Below, one piece after another: positions 8,826 to 17,070 of a stretch of 64,000 nucleotides of DNA; position 1 is the stretch's first letter, and every line of letters starts with the position of its first letter. The position numbers were made by a program, and so were the translations under genes. The notes below the pieces were generated by a model. It saw nothing but the letters and a program-made list of their open reading frames with translations. It did no database searches and was not told the DNA's origin. The stretch spans positions 1 through 64,000 of the forward strand of contig JAISTW010000027.1 of NCBI GenBank assembly GCA_031272405.1, read 5' to 3'. This DNA is from Desulfovibrio sp. GTDB lineage: Bacteria; Desulfobacterota; Desulfovibrionia; Desulfovibrionales; Desulfovibrionaceae.

Positions 8826-9872
8826 TCACTTGCCGCAAACATCCAGCATGCGGACCAGAGAAAGGCGCGCCGGTTCAAACAGGCGTTCGTCAACCGTCAG
8901 CGCGGGCGCTTTGCCGTCCGCGACTTCCTGAAGGGTTTCAAGCAGTCTTTCTTCCGTCACCTTGGCCATTTCTGGGCAGATGGCGCGGGAAAGGGGAAAA
9001 ATGTCGCACTGTCCCCTGTGCCGCGCGGCGAGACGGTAGACCAGGTTTTCTTCGGTGCCTATGACAAGGGCGCTGCCGGGGGCGGACGCGGCCACGCGCG
9101 CGGCCTCCCTGATCAGGAAGGATGTCGAGCCCGCCGCTTCGCACAGGGCGACGACTTCCTGACGGCATTCGGGGTGGACGATCACGCTACAGCCGGGGTG
9201 GGCGGCGCGCGCATCTTCGACAAATTCCGGCCTGAAGCGGGAGTGGATGGAGCAGGCGCCGGGCCAGAACAGGAGTTTTTTGTGCAAGGGCTGCTGCTCG
9301 GGTTCCAGAAGCCCGCGCCCGTCAATGCGCAGCACATGACGCTCACTTTCGGGAATGCCCAGACGGTTGGCGACATTGTTTCCAAGGTTTTTGTCCGGCA
9401 TGAAGATCACGGCCTCGCCCTGGCGCAGGGACCAGTCAAGCATGGTTTCCGCGTTGGCCGAGGTGCAGACGGCCCCGCCGTATTCTCCGGTCAGGGCCTT
9501 GACCGCGAGGGATGTGTTGGCATAGGCTAGCGGGATTATCTTACGGCCTGTCCGGGCAAGCTGCTCCAGGACGCTGCGGGCCAGGCGCTGGGGTATCATG
9601 GCCGACATGAGGCAGTCCGCGTCCGGCTCCGGGAGGTGGACGCTTTGCCCGTCCCTTGCGAGCAGGGCGGCTGACTCGCCCATGAAATACACCCCGCAGA
9701 ATACGATATGCGGCGCCTCAATGTGCGGCACGCGCCGGGAGAGTTCCAGCGAATCGCCGGTAAAATCGCAGTGGGCGACAATCGCGTCGCACTGGTAGTG
9801 GTGCCCCATAATGCAGCATTTTCCGCCCAGTTTTCGGCGAAGGGCCTCAATTTTTGCGCTGATGTCGTTCAT
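8826..9872 (-). CDS. nadA: Quinolinate synthase NadA
   Basis: 348 residues. Three conserved cysteines lie in VCTSANAET, HPECRQE and RAICPEMAKV and should hold the single oxygen-sensitive 4Fe-4S cluster; IMGHHYQCDAIV and FMPDKNLGNNVA are substrate loops. It condenses iminoaspartate with dihydroxyacetone phosphate to quinolinate. ATG 9872 overlaps the nadC stop as TGATG, with GAGGAG 5 nt upstream, which fits better than a TTG one codon earlier. Ten nucleotides separate its stop from nadB. Confidence 0.95.
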   Translation of the reverse strand: MNDISAKIEALRRKLGGKCCIMGHHYQCDAIVAHCDFTGDSLELSRRVPHIEAPHIVFCGVYFMGESAALLARDGQSVHLPEPDADCLMSAMIPQRLARSVLEQLARTGRKIIPLAYANTSLAVKALTGEYGGAVCTSANAETMLDWSLRQGEAVIFMPDKNLGNNVANRLGIPESERHVLRIDGRGLLEPEQQPLHKKLLFWPGACSIHSRFRPEFVEDARAAHPGCSVIVHPECRQEVVALCEAAGSTSFLIREAARVAASAPGSALVIGTEENLVYRLAARHRGQCDIFPLSRAICPEMAKVTEERLLETLQEVADGKAPALTVDERLFEPARLSLVRMLDVCGK

Positions 9873-10798
9873 CAATGCTCCTCGGCGATCTGTTCGTAGA
9901 GTTGTCCGGACAGCCGACGTTCAGGCCGGTTGTTCAAGCTCATGCTGAAATCCGCCGCGGGGGCGGAGTGGGTCAGCCGGCCCACCGAGATGAAATCCGG
10001 TTTGGGTTCCAGGAGCGCCAGCCGCCGGATATTTTCCAGGCTCACCCCGCCGCTCGCCTCTGTTTCAATCCGGTGCGGCGCTGACCGGACAAGCCCCAGA
10101 GCCTGAACAAGAAGTTCCGGCGTCATGTTGTCCATCATGATACGCTCGACGTTGGCCGCCACAGCCTCGCGCACATGCTCCAGCGTGCGGCATTCCACCT
10201 CGATGGGCGGGCAGGGGCGGCAACGTTCCCGCAACAGGGCCACAGCCCGGGCTATGGAACCGGCGGCGTCAATGTGGTTGTCCTTGAGCATAAGCATTTC
10301 GGAGAGGTTTCTGCGGTGATTGCTCCCCCCGCCGACCTGCACGGCGTATTTTTCCGGCAGGCGCAGCCCCGGCGCCGTCTTGCGGGTGTCCAGCAGGCGC
10401 ACGCCCGTGCCTTCCAGCTCGCGGACATATCTGGCCGTGAGATTGGCTATGCCCGAAAGCCTGCAAATATAGTTGAGGATTACCCGTTCCGCTCTGAGCA
10501 GGATTGTCGCCGGAGCGGCGATGACGGCCACGTCCGTCATCGCCGGCGCCTTTGCCCCTTCGCGCGCCAGGGGCCGCCAGGCGAATGCGCCCAGTCGTTT
10601 GAGCACGGCGCCGATTATGGGCAGGCCGACCACCAGACTTTCCTGTTTGGCGCGTATGCGGGCCTCAAGGATGACGGAAGGCGAAAAGACGGCCTCCGCC
10701 GTCATGTCCCGGCCGTCCTCGTCCAGGGCGAGATCAATGCTGCGGTCCAGCAGTTTTTGTTCGGCCGGTGAAAAAAAATCGGCCCAGGGCGTGAACAT
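9872..10798 (-). CDS. nadC: Nicotinate-nucleotide pyrophosphorylase NadC
   Basis: 308 residues. Motifs: DEDGRDMTAEAVF, ICRLSGIANLTARYV, LLDTRKTAPGLRLPEKYAVQVGGGSNHR, MLMLKDNHI, IEVECRTLEH, MMDNMTPE and EASGGVSLENI, the lysine/arginine-rich type II PRTase barrel. It makes nicotinate mononucleotide from quinolinate and PRPP. ATG 10798 has GGGGA about 8 nt upstream. First gene of the nadCAB(-aminotransferase) operon. A TTATAAC-like -10 lies about 20 nt upstream on the minus strand, but no convincing -35. Confidence 0.95.
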   Translation of the reverse strand: MFTPWADFFSPAEQKLLDRSIDLALDEDGRDMTAEAVFSPSVILEARIRAKQESLVVGLPIIGAVLKRLGAFAWRPLAREGAKAPAMTDVAVIAAPATILLRAERVILNYICRLSGIANLTARYVRELEGTGVRLLDTRKTAPGLRLPEKYAVQVGGGSNHRRNLSEMLMLKDNHIDAAGSIARAVALLRERCRPCPPIEVECRTLEHVREAVAANVERIMMDNMTPELLVQALGLVRSAPHRIETEASGGVSLENIRRLALLEPKPDFISVGRLTHSAPAADFSMSLNNRPERRLSGQLYEQIAEEH

Positions 10799-10991
10799 TG
10801 CGCTTGTCCCCAAGAGCTGTCTTTGTTATAAAATCTCGCGGATGCGGCAGGATAGCGCGCCTGCGGCAATCCGCGAAGCGCAGTCGCATTCGGACCGGGC
10901 GTTGATCGCGCCCGTCAAGTCGTGGATTCAAAATAGAATGTCGGACAATTTTCGTCAAGACATTCAGATAATTGATATATATTTCACAAAA

Positions 10992-11013
10992 TATCCGTCT
11001 TCGCGGACGGATA
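10992..11013 (+). promoter_or_regulatory. 8-bp hairpin immediately before the mgtE ribosome site
   Basis: TATCCGTC (10992-10999) and GACGGATA (11006-11013) form a perfect stem with loop TTCGCG. It ends 1-2 nt before the GAGG that serves mgtE (ATG 11028). A stem here could affect translation initiation or be an operator in the divergent nadC-mgtE region. I do not recognise it as part of the M-box magnesium riboswitch. Confidence 0.4.
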
Positions 11014-11027
11014 ATGAGGCGCGAACC

Positions 11028-12401
11028 ATGGCCGGCAAGACCTCGACGACAAAGCTTTCTCCCGTCGAAGAGCAGGAGGGGCAGACCCAAGCGGCGGCGG
11101 TCTCTCCCGAGGACTGCCCCAAAGGCAGCCAGGTGCCGGATTTCGCTCATCCGGCCGACATGGCCGACCATTTGGAAAATCTCAGTCTGGACAAGCAGGT
11201 TTGCGCTCTGCGCAACATGCCTGTTGAAGACGCGGCGGATGCCCTGGCCGAGCTGGACGAGGCCGTGGCCGTCGACGTGCTGGAAAATCTGGGTGTCGAA
11301 GACGCCGCCCGCATCATCGCCGAAATGGCGCCCGACGACGCGGCCGACGTTTTGGACGACCTTGACGAAAAGCATCGCGACGCCGTTTTGAAGCGGCTTG
11401 ACCGCGAAGATTTTGAAGAACTGCGGCACCTGCTCAATTTTGACCCGGATTCCGCCGCCGGCGCGATGAACACCAAGGTGATTCTTCTGGAAAGCGCCTT
11501 CAGCGTGGACGAAGCCATTGCCTTTATGCGCGGTGAAATGGCCGAAATGGAGAATCCCTATTACGCCTATGTGGTGGACGAACGCGACGTGCTGATAGGC
11601 GTGCTTTCGGTGCGCGATCTCATGCTGGCGCGGCCGGGCATTATTGTGGGGGACGCCGTGGCCGGGCAGACCGTCATCAGCGTGCGCTACGACGCCAACA
11701 GGCGCGAGGCGGCCGGCCTGCTTTCCCGCTACAATTTTCTGGCCCTGCCTGTGGTGGATTACGAAGGGCACATCATGGGCGTCATTACCTACGACGACAT
11801 CATGGATATTATGGATGAGACGGCCAGCGCGGACATGCTGGGCATGGTGGGCGCCGATCCGGAAGAGAACGTGGACACGCCCTGGCTTGAGAGCGTGCGC
11901 GGTCGGTTGCCCTGGCTCATGATCAACATGGTCAACTCCGCCCTGTCGGCATCCGTCGTCTATATGTTTGAGGGCACCATCGCCCAGATGGCCGTTCTGG
12001 CCGTGCTTATGCCCATGGTGGCCAATCAGGCCGGCAATACGGGGCAACAGGCTCTGGCCGTCATGATCCGCCAGCTGGCTGTGGAGCGTTTCGATCACAA
12101 AAAGGCTTGGCTGGCCGTGTTGCGGGAGGCCAAAATCGGCGTGGCGACCGGTGTTTTTATGGCGGTTGCGACCTTTTTCGGGGCATGGGTTTTTACGCGG
12201 GATATCCGCGTGGGCCTGGTCATGGGCGGCGCGCTTCTGTGCGACATGTTGCTCGGCGCCGTTGCCGGCGGCTCAATCCCTCTGATATTTCGGGCACTCG
12301 GGCGCGATCCCGCCCACGCTTCCAGCATTTTTCTGACAACCATCACGGATGGAGCCGGTTTTTTTATTTTTTTGGGACTGGCGACGATAGTGATTTTTTA
12401 G
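11028..12401 (+). CDS. mgtE: Magnesium transporter MgtE
   Basis: 457 residues, normal family length. N-terminal helical MgtE_N repeats (EDAADALAELDEAVAVDVLENL, DDAADVLDDL), then a CBS pair (AYVVDERDVLIGVLSVRDLML; FLALPVVDYEGHIMGVITYDDIMDIM), then about five membrane helices with MVANQAGNTGQQALAVMIRQLA in the pore region. It is a homodimeric Mg2+ channel gated by Mg2+ binding to the cytosolic domains. Start ATG 11028 (GAGG 9 nt upstream) gives the right length; the frame is open much further upstream but encodes no homologous sequence there. Confidence 0.95.
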   Translation: MAGKTSTTKLSPVEEQEGQTQAAAVSPEDCPKGSQVPDFAHPADMADHLENLSLDKQVCALRNMPVEDAADALAELDEAVAVDVLENLGVEDAARIIAEMAPDDAADVLDDLDEKHRDAVLKRLDREDFEELRHLLNFDPDSAAGAMNTKVILLESAFSVDEAIAFMRGEMAEMENPYYAYVVDERDVLIGVLSVRDLMLARPGIIVGDAVAGQTVISVRYDANRREAAGLLSRYNFLALPVVDYEGHIMGVITYDDIMDIMDETASADMLGMVGADPEENVDTPWLESVRGRLPWLMINMVNSALSASVVYMFEGTIAQMAVLAVLMPMVANQAGNTGQQALAVMIRQLAVERFDHKKAWLAVLREAKIGVATGVFMAVATFFGAWVFTRDIRVGLVMGGALLCDMLLGAVAGGSIPLIFRALGRDPAHASSIFLTTITDGAGFFIFLGLATIVIF

Positions 12402-12506
12402 AATTTTCCAACATGGCGGTGGACGTTTGAAACAGTCGCCGACGGAACCCCACGTCTGTTTCGCGGCAATGTGCGGGCAAATCCCCGCCCGGGGCAATCG
12501 CTCGTT

Positions 12507-13598
12507 TCATTGGTGATCCGCTTTGAGCCGCTCTGGCCTGTGGGGCTGTTTTTCAGGCGAAACCCGCGCGAAAGTCTGTTTTTCGTTGTGGCGGTATGCG
12601 ACTACCTGGTCGCGTCCGTGGTTTTTGGCGTAGTACAGGGCCTTGTCGGCGCAGTCCAGAAGATTTTCCTGGTAGACGGAGTCCCAGTCCGGGGACATCT
12701 CGGCGATTCCGGCGCTGACGGTAACCTGAACTCCGCTTTCCAGAACATTGCCGTCCGCGTCGCGGATGAGAAAGTTGAACTGGTTGATGTTGCGCCGGAT
12801 TGTTTCCGCAACGGCATACAGTTGCGATATGCCTTTGCCGGAGACGGCCAGCACAAACTCTTCCCCGCCAAAACGGGCCACAACGGTCTTGTTGCCGGCT
12901 GAAACGGCGCCCGCGCCCTCGTTGATCTGTCTGGCGACCAGAGCCAGCACCTGATCGCCGATGCGGTGGCCGTGGTTGTCGTTAAAATTTTTGAAGTGGT
13001 CTATGTCGAAGATAGCCAGAGCCAGGGGGCGGTTGTCGTCAATCCATGCCCTGACGGCCTCTGCCATGAAGGAGTCGAGGCCCCGCCGATTGAGCAGGCC
13101 GGTCAGGGGATCGCGGGTGGCCATATTTTCCAGATTGCGCAGATCGTTGGAGAGAAAGTCCCTGATACGGGAAAAGGCCAGGTGCAGTTTTTCCACCTGT
13201 AGCGCGGCATCCGCGCCGCATCCGATATCCTCGACAATGGAGATGGTTGTTTCTTCCAGTGTGCTGATGCTTTCCTTGCGCTGGTGCAGAATCCCCCGGA
13301 ATTCCCTGACAAGGGATTCAGCCTCGGACAGAAGAGCTTCTATCTTCTTTTTGTACGGCGCGACGACGCAGTCGTGGTAACTGTCCAGCACATGGCGCAG
13401 GCTTGCTTCGGAGTAGTCTCTGTTCATGTAAACGTCTGTCATCAGAGACTGTATGGCTATTTTTTGAACATCGGACAAGTGCGTGTAATCCTTCACCTCC
13501 CTCAGATAGAGCAGCAAGGACCTCCAGCGCGTGTCCAGGGGCACGCCGGCCTTGTCCAGCAATCGCATCAAATCCCTGTACAGTTCCATGCTTTCCAT
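12507..13598 (-). CDS. Diguanylate cyclase with a helical N-terminal region
   Basis: 363 residues. Residues about 1-175 are helical with no membrane segment and no domain that I recognise. The GGDEF domain follows: ENMATRDPLTGLLNRRGL, AIFDIDHFKNFNDNHGHRIGDQVL and the active-site loop ARFGGEEF, ending NHGRDQVV. It should make c-di-GMP from GTP in the cytoplasm. The RxxD inhibitory site normally found a few residues before GGEEF is replaced by GNKT, so product inhibition may be absent. Start ATG 13598 has GAAGGG 8 nt upstream. Confidence 0.9.
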   Translation of the reverse strand: MESMELYRDLMRLLDKAGVPLDTRWRSLLLYLREVKDYTHLSDVQKIAIQSLMTDVYMNRDYSEASLRHVLDSYHDCVVAPYKKKIEALLSEAESLVREFRGILHQRKESISTLEETTISIVEDIGCGADAALQVEKLHLAFSRIRDFLSNDLRNLENMATRDPLTGLLNRRGLDSFMAEAVRAWIDDNRPLALAIFDIDHFKNFNDNHGHRIGDQVLALVARQINEGAGAVSAGNKTVVARFGGEEFVLAVSGKGISQLYAVAETIRRNINQFNFLIRDADGNVLESGVQVTVSAGIAEMSPDWDSVYQENLLDCADKALYYAKNHGRDQVVAYRHNEKQTFARVSPEKQPHRPERLKADHQ

Positions 13599-13639
13599 AG
13601 ATGATGCCCTTCCAGGCCGTCAATGATCTCACGCGCGTC

Positions 13640-14035
13640 TCAGTCCGGCAGAACCACATCCGTCAAAAAGCCCGCACACATGGCCTTGGCGATCAGTTCT
13701 CCAGAAGCGTCAAAAATTTCAACGTCATAGCTCATGATATGCTGACCGCCGCGGACAAGTCTGGCTTCGCCCACCAGAGGGCCTGCCTTGCCGGGGCGCA
13801 GAAACTCGATAGTGGTGTTCAGGCTGACCACCCCGGTCTTTCTGTCCGCGTTGGCCGCAGCTCCGAAGGTTACATCGGCCAGGGAAAAAATGGCGCCGCC
13901 GTGAGCCACGCCCATTCCGTTTCTGACATGTTCGTTCAGGGGCATGCTTACCCGGGCGTAATCGGGGCGCGCCTCCTCAATGGTCATATCCAGGTGGCGC
14001 AGCAGTTTGTCGTGTTTGGCGACATAATTGTCCAT
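13640..14035 (-). CDS. PaaI-type hotdog-fold acyl-CoA thioesterase
   Basis: 131 residues, a single hotdog domain. NGMGVAHGGAIFSLADVTFG is the PaaI/YdiI signature, with HGG and the following Asp region at the thioester site; LNTTIEFLRPGKAGPLVGEARLV is the central sheet. It hydrolyses an acyl- or aryl-CoA thioester, substrate unknown. It lies between the diguanylate cyclase and the Tim44-like gene on the same strand, 16 bp after the latter's stop. Confidence 0.85.
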   Translation of the reverse strand: MDNYVAKHDKLLRHLDMTIEEARPDYARVSMPLNEHVRNGMGVAHGGAIFSLADVTFGAAANADRKTGVVSLNTTIEFLRPGKAGPLVGEARLVRGGQHIMSYDVEIFDASGELIAKAMCAGFLTDVVLPD

Positions 14036-14051
14036 GCTTTCCGCTCCGCGC

Positions 14052-14963
14052 TCATTCCACCTGCTGTATGCCGTCCAGCTTCCAGTGCCCGCCGTCGCCC
14101 CGGCGCAGGAAATGCCAGATTTCTCTTACCGAAGCGGGTGAGCTTTGTCCCGGGCTTTCGCGCATGAGCACGTCGAAGAAGACCTCGGCTCTTTCCTCGT
14201 CGTTTGATTTTTCCACATGCAACAGACGCGCGTTGACCAGCAGAAGTTCCGTCGCGCCCGGCGTCGGGTCCGCCGCCATATCTTCGCGTACCTTTTCCAG
14301 AACGGCCTCTGTGGCGAAATTGGCTATGTCGCTCAAATCCCGTTTGTCCCAGGAGTTTTGCAGGCGGGTGTAAGCCATTTTCGCGCCGCGCAGAAATTCT
14401 TCCGCGTCAAAGTCGGCCGGTATGGCCGGTTCCGCAGGGTCGGACGCCGTCATGGGCACGTCAGCCGCAGGGCCTGAGCGCAGGCTGTCCCAACCGCTTT
14501 GCCCGGACTGGAAATTTTGCCCCGCGTCGGTAAAGGCCGCGCCCTGTTCTCCGGCTGGGGCTTGCGCCGCGCGTCTGGCGGCAAAAAATTTGAGGGCCAG
14601 ATAGATGAGCAGGCCGAAAAGGAGAATATCCAGAAAGCCGCCCCCGGCAAAGCCGTGGCCGGAGAGGAGCGAACCGATAAGCGTGCCGGCCAGCAGGCCG
14701 CCGAAAATGCCGCCCATGCCCCCAAACATACCTCTGCCCTGCGGGGCCTGCCCCGGACGGTTTATCGCGCCGGCGTCTCTGGGAGCTTGCGTCTGGGCCG
14801 GGTTTTGCCGCATTGCCGGAGGAGTGGGCGCGGGCGTGCTCATATAGGGCTTGCCCCCGAAGGAGCGACCGCCCCCCAGACGGGCGGCCTGGGCCTCGTC
14901 CGTCGAAACCGCGAAAAGCCCCAGCGTCAACAGAAAAACAGCCAGAAGAGCGTGTAATTTCAT
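14052..14963 (-). CDS. Tim44-like domain membrane protein
   Basis: 303 residues from ATG 14963. A signal-like helix (LLAVFLLTLGLFAVSTDEAQA) is followed by a low-complexity Gly/Pro segment (GRGMFGGMGGIFGGLLAGTLIGSLL) and a second hydrophobic helix (FLDILLFGLLIYLALKFFAARR). The C-terminal half (FDAEEFLRGAKMAYTRLQNSWDKRDLSDIANFATEAVL to the end) matches the bacterial Tim44/MRPL45-like fold, an NTF2-like domain of uncertain role at the membrane. About 160 bp separate its start from the CRISPR array. Confidence 0.85.
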   Translation of the reverse strand: MKLHALLAVFLLTLGLFAVSTDEAQAARLGGGRSFGGKPYMSTPAPTPPAMRQNPAQTQAPRDAGAINRPGQAPQGRGMFGGMGGIFGGLLAGTLIGSLLSGHGFAGGGFLDILLFGLLIYLALKFFAARRAAQAPAGEQGAAFTDAGQNFQSGQSGWDSLRSGPAADVPMTASDPAEPAIPADFDAEEFLRGAKMAYTRLQNSWDKRDLSDIANFATEAVLEKVREDMAADPTPGATELLLVNARLLHVEKSNDEERAEVFFDVLMRESPGQSSPASVREIWHFLRRGDGGHWKLDGIQQVE

Positions 14964-15122
14964 AAAAAAATCCTGTTTGACGTTAAATGGTGGAGACAGC
15001 GTATATTTTTTCACGGCAAAACGCAAGGGTTTCGCCTGGAAGTGTCGCAGGCGCACGATATGTCTGCGGCGTCAATGCGCTTTTGGGCGTCTTTTTCAGT
15101 GCGGGCTACTCCAATTGCCTGC

Positions 15123-16019
15123 TAAGTAGTTGCCTATCCAAATTTATCCTGCTAAACTCTGCGGGAAAAACGGGACAATTTTTGACCAGCTATAGTTGCC
15201 TATCCAAATTTATCCTGCTAAACTGATAACGGCGTTCGGGAGTTGTTTGTACTGGCTATAGTTGCCTATCCAAATTTATCCTGCTAAACTTCCGAGGGGA
15301 TCGTCCATACCCGTGGCCTGGCTATAGTTGCCTATCCAAATTTATCCTGCTAAACTATGAAGTGGGCCAAGGACGAAGCGCTCAAGGCTATAGTTGCCTA
15401 TCCAAATTTATCCTGCTAAACTTGGGCAAGCCTATCGGCCTGGCCAAGGACCGGCTATAGTTGCCTATCCAAATTTATCCTACTAAACTTCTTCAGCCTT
15501 GACGTTGACGAGGACATGTTGCTATAGTTGCCTATCCAAATTTATCCTGCTAAACTGTACTGAACCTTTTCGGCGCGTCCACGCAAGCTATAGTTGCCTA
15601 TCCAAATTTATCCTGCTAAACTACAACGGACGAGAACGACGTCTCCCTTCTTGCTATAGTTGCCTATCCAAATTTATCCTGCTAAACTTCGCGCGGGCGT
15701 CATTGAAGCACACGGCCGCGCTATAGTTGCCTATCCAAATTTATCCTGCTAAACTCCGAAGGTAAAAATGGCGTGGAGATAGTCAGCTATAGTTGCCTAT
15801 CCAAATTTATCCTGCTAAACTAGTGCTGAAAACCTACCTGAAACGCCTGTCGCTATAGTTGCCTATCCAAATTTATCCTGCTAAACTCCAGGACGGCAAG
15901 ATTGATGCGGAAGATATGCTATAGTTGCCTATCCAAATTTATCCTGCTAAACTTGACGCGGCCACCGCTTCATCTATCGTAATGCTATAGTTGCCTATCC
16001 AAATTTATCCTGCTAAACT
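15123..16019 (+). CRISPR. Type II-C CRISPR array: 14 repeats, 13 spacers
   Basis: The repeat is 36 bp, beginning GCTATAGTTGCC and ending ATCCTGCTAAACT on the plus strand. Repeat starts: 15123, 15189, 15255, 15321, 15387, 15454, 15521, 15587, 15653, 15720, 15786, 15852, 15918, 15984. Ten spacers are 30 nt and three (fifth, sixth, ninth) are 31 nt. Repeat 1 differs in its first four bases and repeat 6 has G to A at base 29; the rest are identical. A degenerate end repeat usually marks the oldest end, so growth is probably at the right, next to cas1. Pairing with the tracrRNA anti-repeat (20953-20989) shows that crRNA is read from the plus strand. No spacer duplicates another, and I saw no match elsewhere in the window. 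Confidence 0.98.
15130..15158 (+). promoter_or_regulatory. Promoter-like sequence inside the repeat (first copy)
   Basis: Repeat bases 8-13 are TTGCCT (4 of 6 to the -35 consensus). Bases 31-36 are TAAACT preceded by TG at 28-29, giving an extended -10 of form TGnTAAACT. The spacer between the hexamers is exactly 17 nt. The same element occurs in all 14 repeats, with TG changed to TA in repeat 6. Neisseria type II-C repeats end TGCTACAAT and start transcription of each crRNA separately; this repeat is built the same way. Confidence 0.6.
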
Positions 16020-16058
16020 TCCATTGAGGTAACTAGTTAAAAAGAATACTGTTATCAC

Positions 16059-16128
16059 AAAAAGGCCGCAAAAAAATCCGTCTGGCTGTACTATATAAAA
16101 CGGCACAAACGGATTTTTTTGCCTTTTT
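16059..16128. terminator. Long bulged inverted repeat between array and cas1
   Basis: Arms 16059-16081 and 16109-16128 pair over 20 bp (AAAAAGG and CAAAAAAATCCGT against their complements), with a 3-nt bulge (CCG) in the left arm and a 27-nt loop. A- and T-runs flank both sides, so it can act as an intrinsic terminator in either direction. It would stop array transcription before cas1. The loop holds TACTATATAAAA, which could be a -10 element for cas1. Confidence 0.6.
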
Positions 16129-16143
16129 GAAAAGGGGAGGCTG

Positions 16144-17070
16144 TTGGGCAGTTATATTTTTGAACTTTCAGAGAGAGGATCTTCGCATGTGCGCTGTTCC
16201 CGCGGCTTTGTCCTCGTTTACGAGGGTACTACGGAAATTGGACGAATTCCCATCGATAATCTTCTGGCTGCCATCATCAGCGCGGAGGGGGCAACCCTTG
16301 CCAAGTCCTTTTTCGTACGCCTTGGCGAAGCCAATATTCCCATAATTATATGCGGCAAAGACTATATGCCGCTTTCCATTGCCGTACCTGTAACATCGCA
16401 TCACAGACATTCCGCCATTGCCGAACAACAGGTACAGTGCCCACCCGTGCTTCGCAAGCAACTGTGGAAAAGCATTATACAGGCGAAAATACACAATCAA
16501 ACGGCCATTCTTGCCCAGTACAGGCCAGAGCAGAAACCTGTGCTGGCAAAGCTGCGTCTGCTCCAGCGTAAAGTCAAAAGCGGCGACACGGACAATCACG
16601 AAGCTCAGGCCGCTCGACTGTATTGGCCTGCGCTCATGGGCAAGGACTTTATACGGCGGCATGATCTGGAAGGCAGCAATAGCCTTTTCAATTATGCCTA
16701 TGCCATTGTGCGCTCCTGCGTGGCGCGGGCTGTGTGCGCCGCAGGGTTGCTGCCCATGTTCGGCGTGCACCACCACAACATGCTCAACGCCTTTTGCCTT
16801 GTGGACGACCTTATGGAACCGTTGCGGCCGGTGGCGGATGCATTTGTGGTGCAGCGCCTTGCGGCGACAGGGTATGCTGCAACGCTGGACACCCCGGCCA
16901 AAAGGCACCTCAGCACAATTCTTGTTCACAAGCTGGAATGCAAGAGCGGGGCCATGTCCTTTATTCCCGCAACCAACGCCTTGGCCCAATCCTTTGCAGA
17001 CTGCATGCTTGTCAAAGAATCTGCCCTGTCACTGCCGCTGTTGCGGTGGCCTGACATGGCAGAAAACTAA
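16144..17070 (+). CDS. cas1: CRISPR-associated endonuclease Cas1 (type II)
   Basis: 308 residues, usual for type II Cas1. Metal-site residues are visible: Glu153 in NHEAQAARLYWPALMG, His209-211 in MFGVHHHNMLNAFCL and Asp221/Asp222 and Glu225 in VDDLMEPLRPVAD. With Cas2 it integrates new spacers at the array. The start appears to be TTG 16144 directly after an AGGGGAGG ribosome site; the homologous N-terminus (IFELSERGSSHV) begins a few residues in, so no downstream ATG would preserve it. It is on the plus strand, opposite to cas2 and cas9, and its TAA overlaps the cas2 stop. Confidence 0.95.
   Translation: MGSYIFELSERGSSHVRCSRGFVLVYEGTTEIGRIPIDNLLAAIISAEGATLAKSFFVRLGEANIPIIICGKDYMPLSIAVPVTSHHRHSAIAEQQVQCPPVLRKQLWKSIIQAKIHNQTAILAQYRPEQKPVLAKLRLLQRKVKSGDTDNHEAQAARLYWPALMGKDFIRRHDLEGSNSLFNYAYAIVRSCVARAVCAAGLLPMFGVHHHNMLNAFCLVDDLMEPLRPVADAFVVQRLAATGYAATLDTPAKRHLSTILVHKLECKSGAMSFIPATNALAQSFADCMLVKESALSLPLLRWPDMAEN

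Noticed and set aside
10473..11027. 5' extension of mgtE to 642 codons
   Set aside because: It would run antisense through nadC; the homologous MgtE start and a ribosome site are at 11028.
15499..15726. Open frame giving a protein with repeated YSCLSKFILLN
   Set aside because: It is the translation of CRISPR repeats; the repeated peptide is an artefact.
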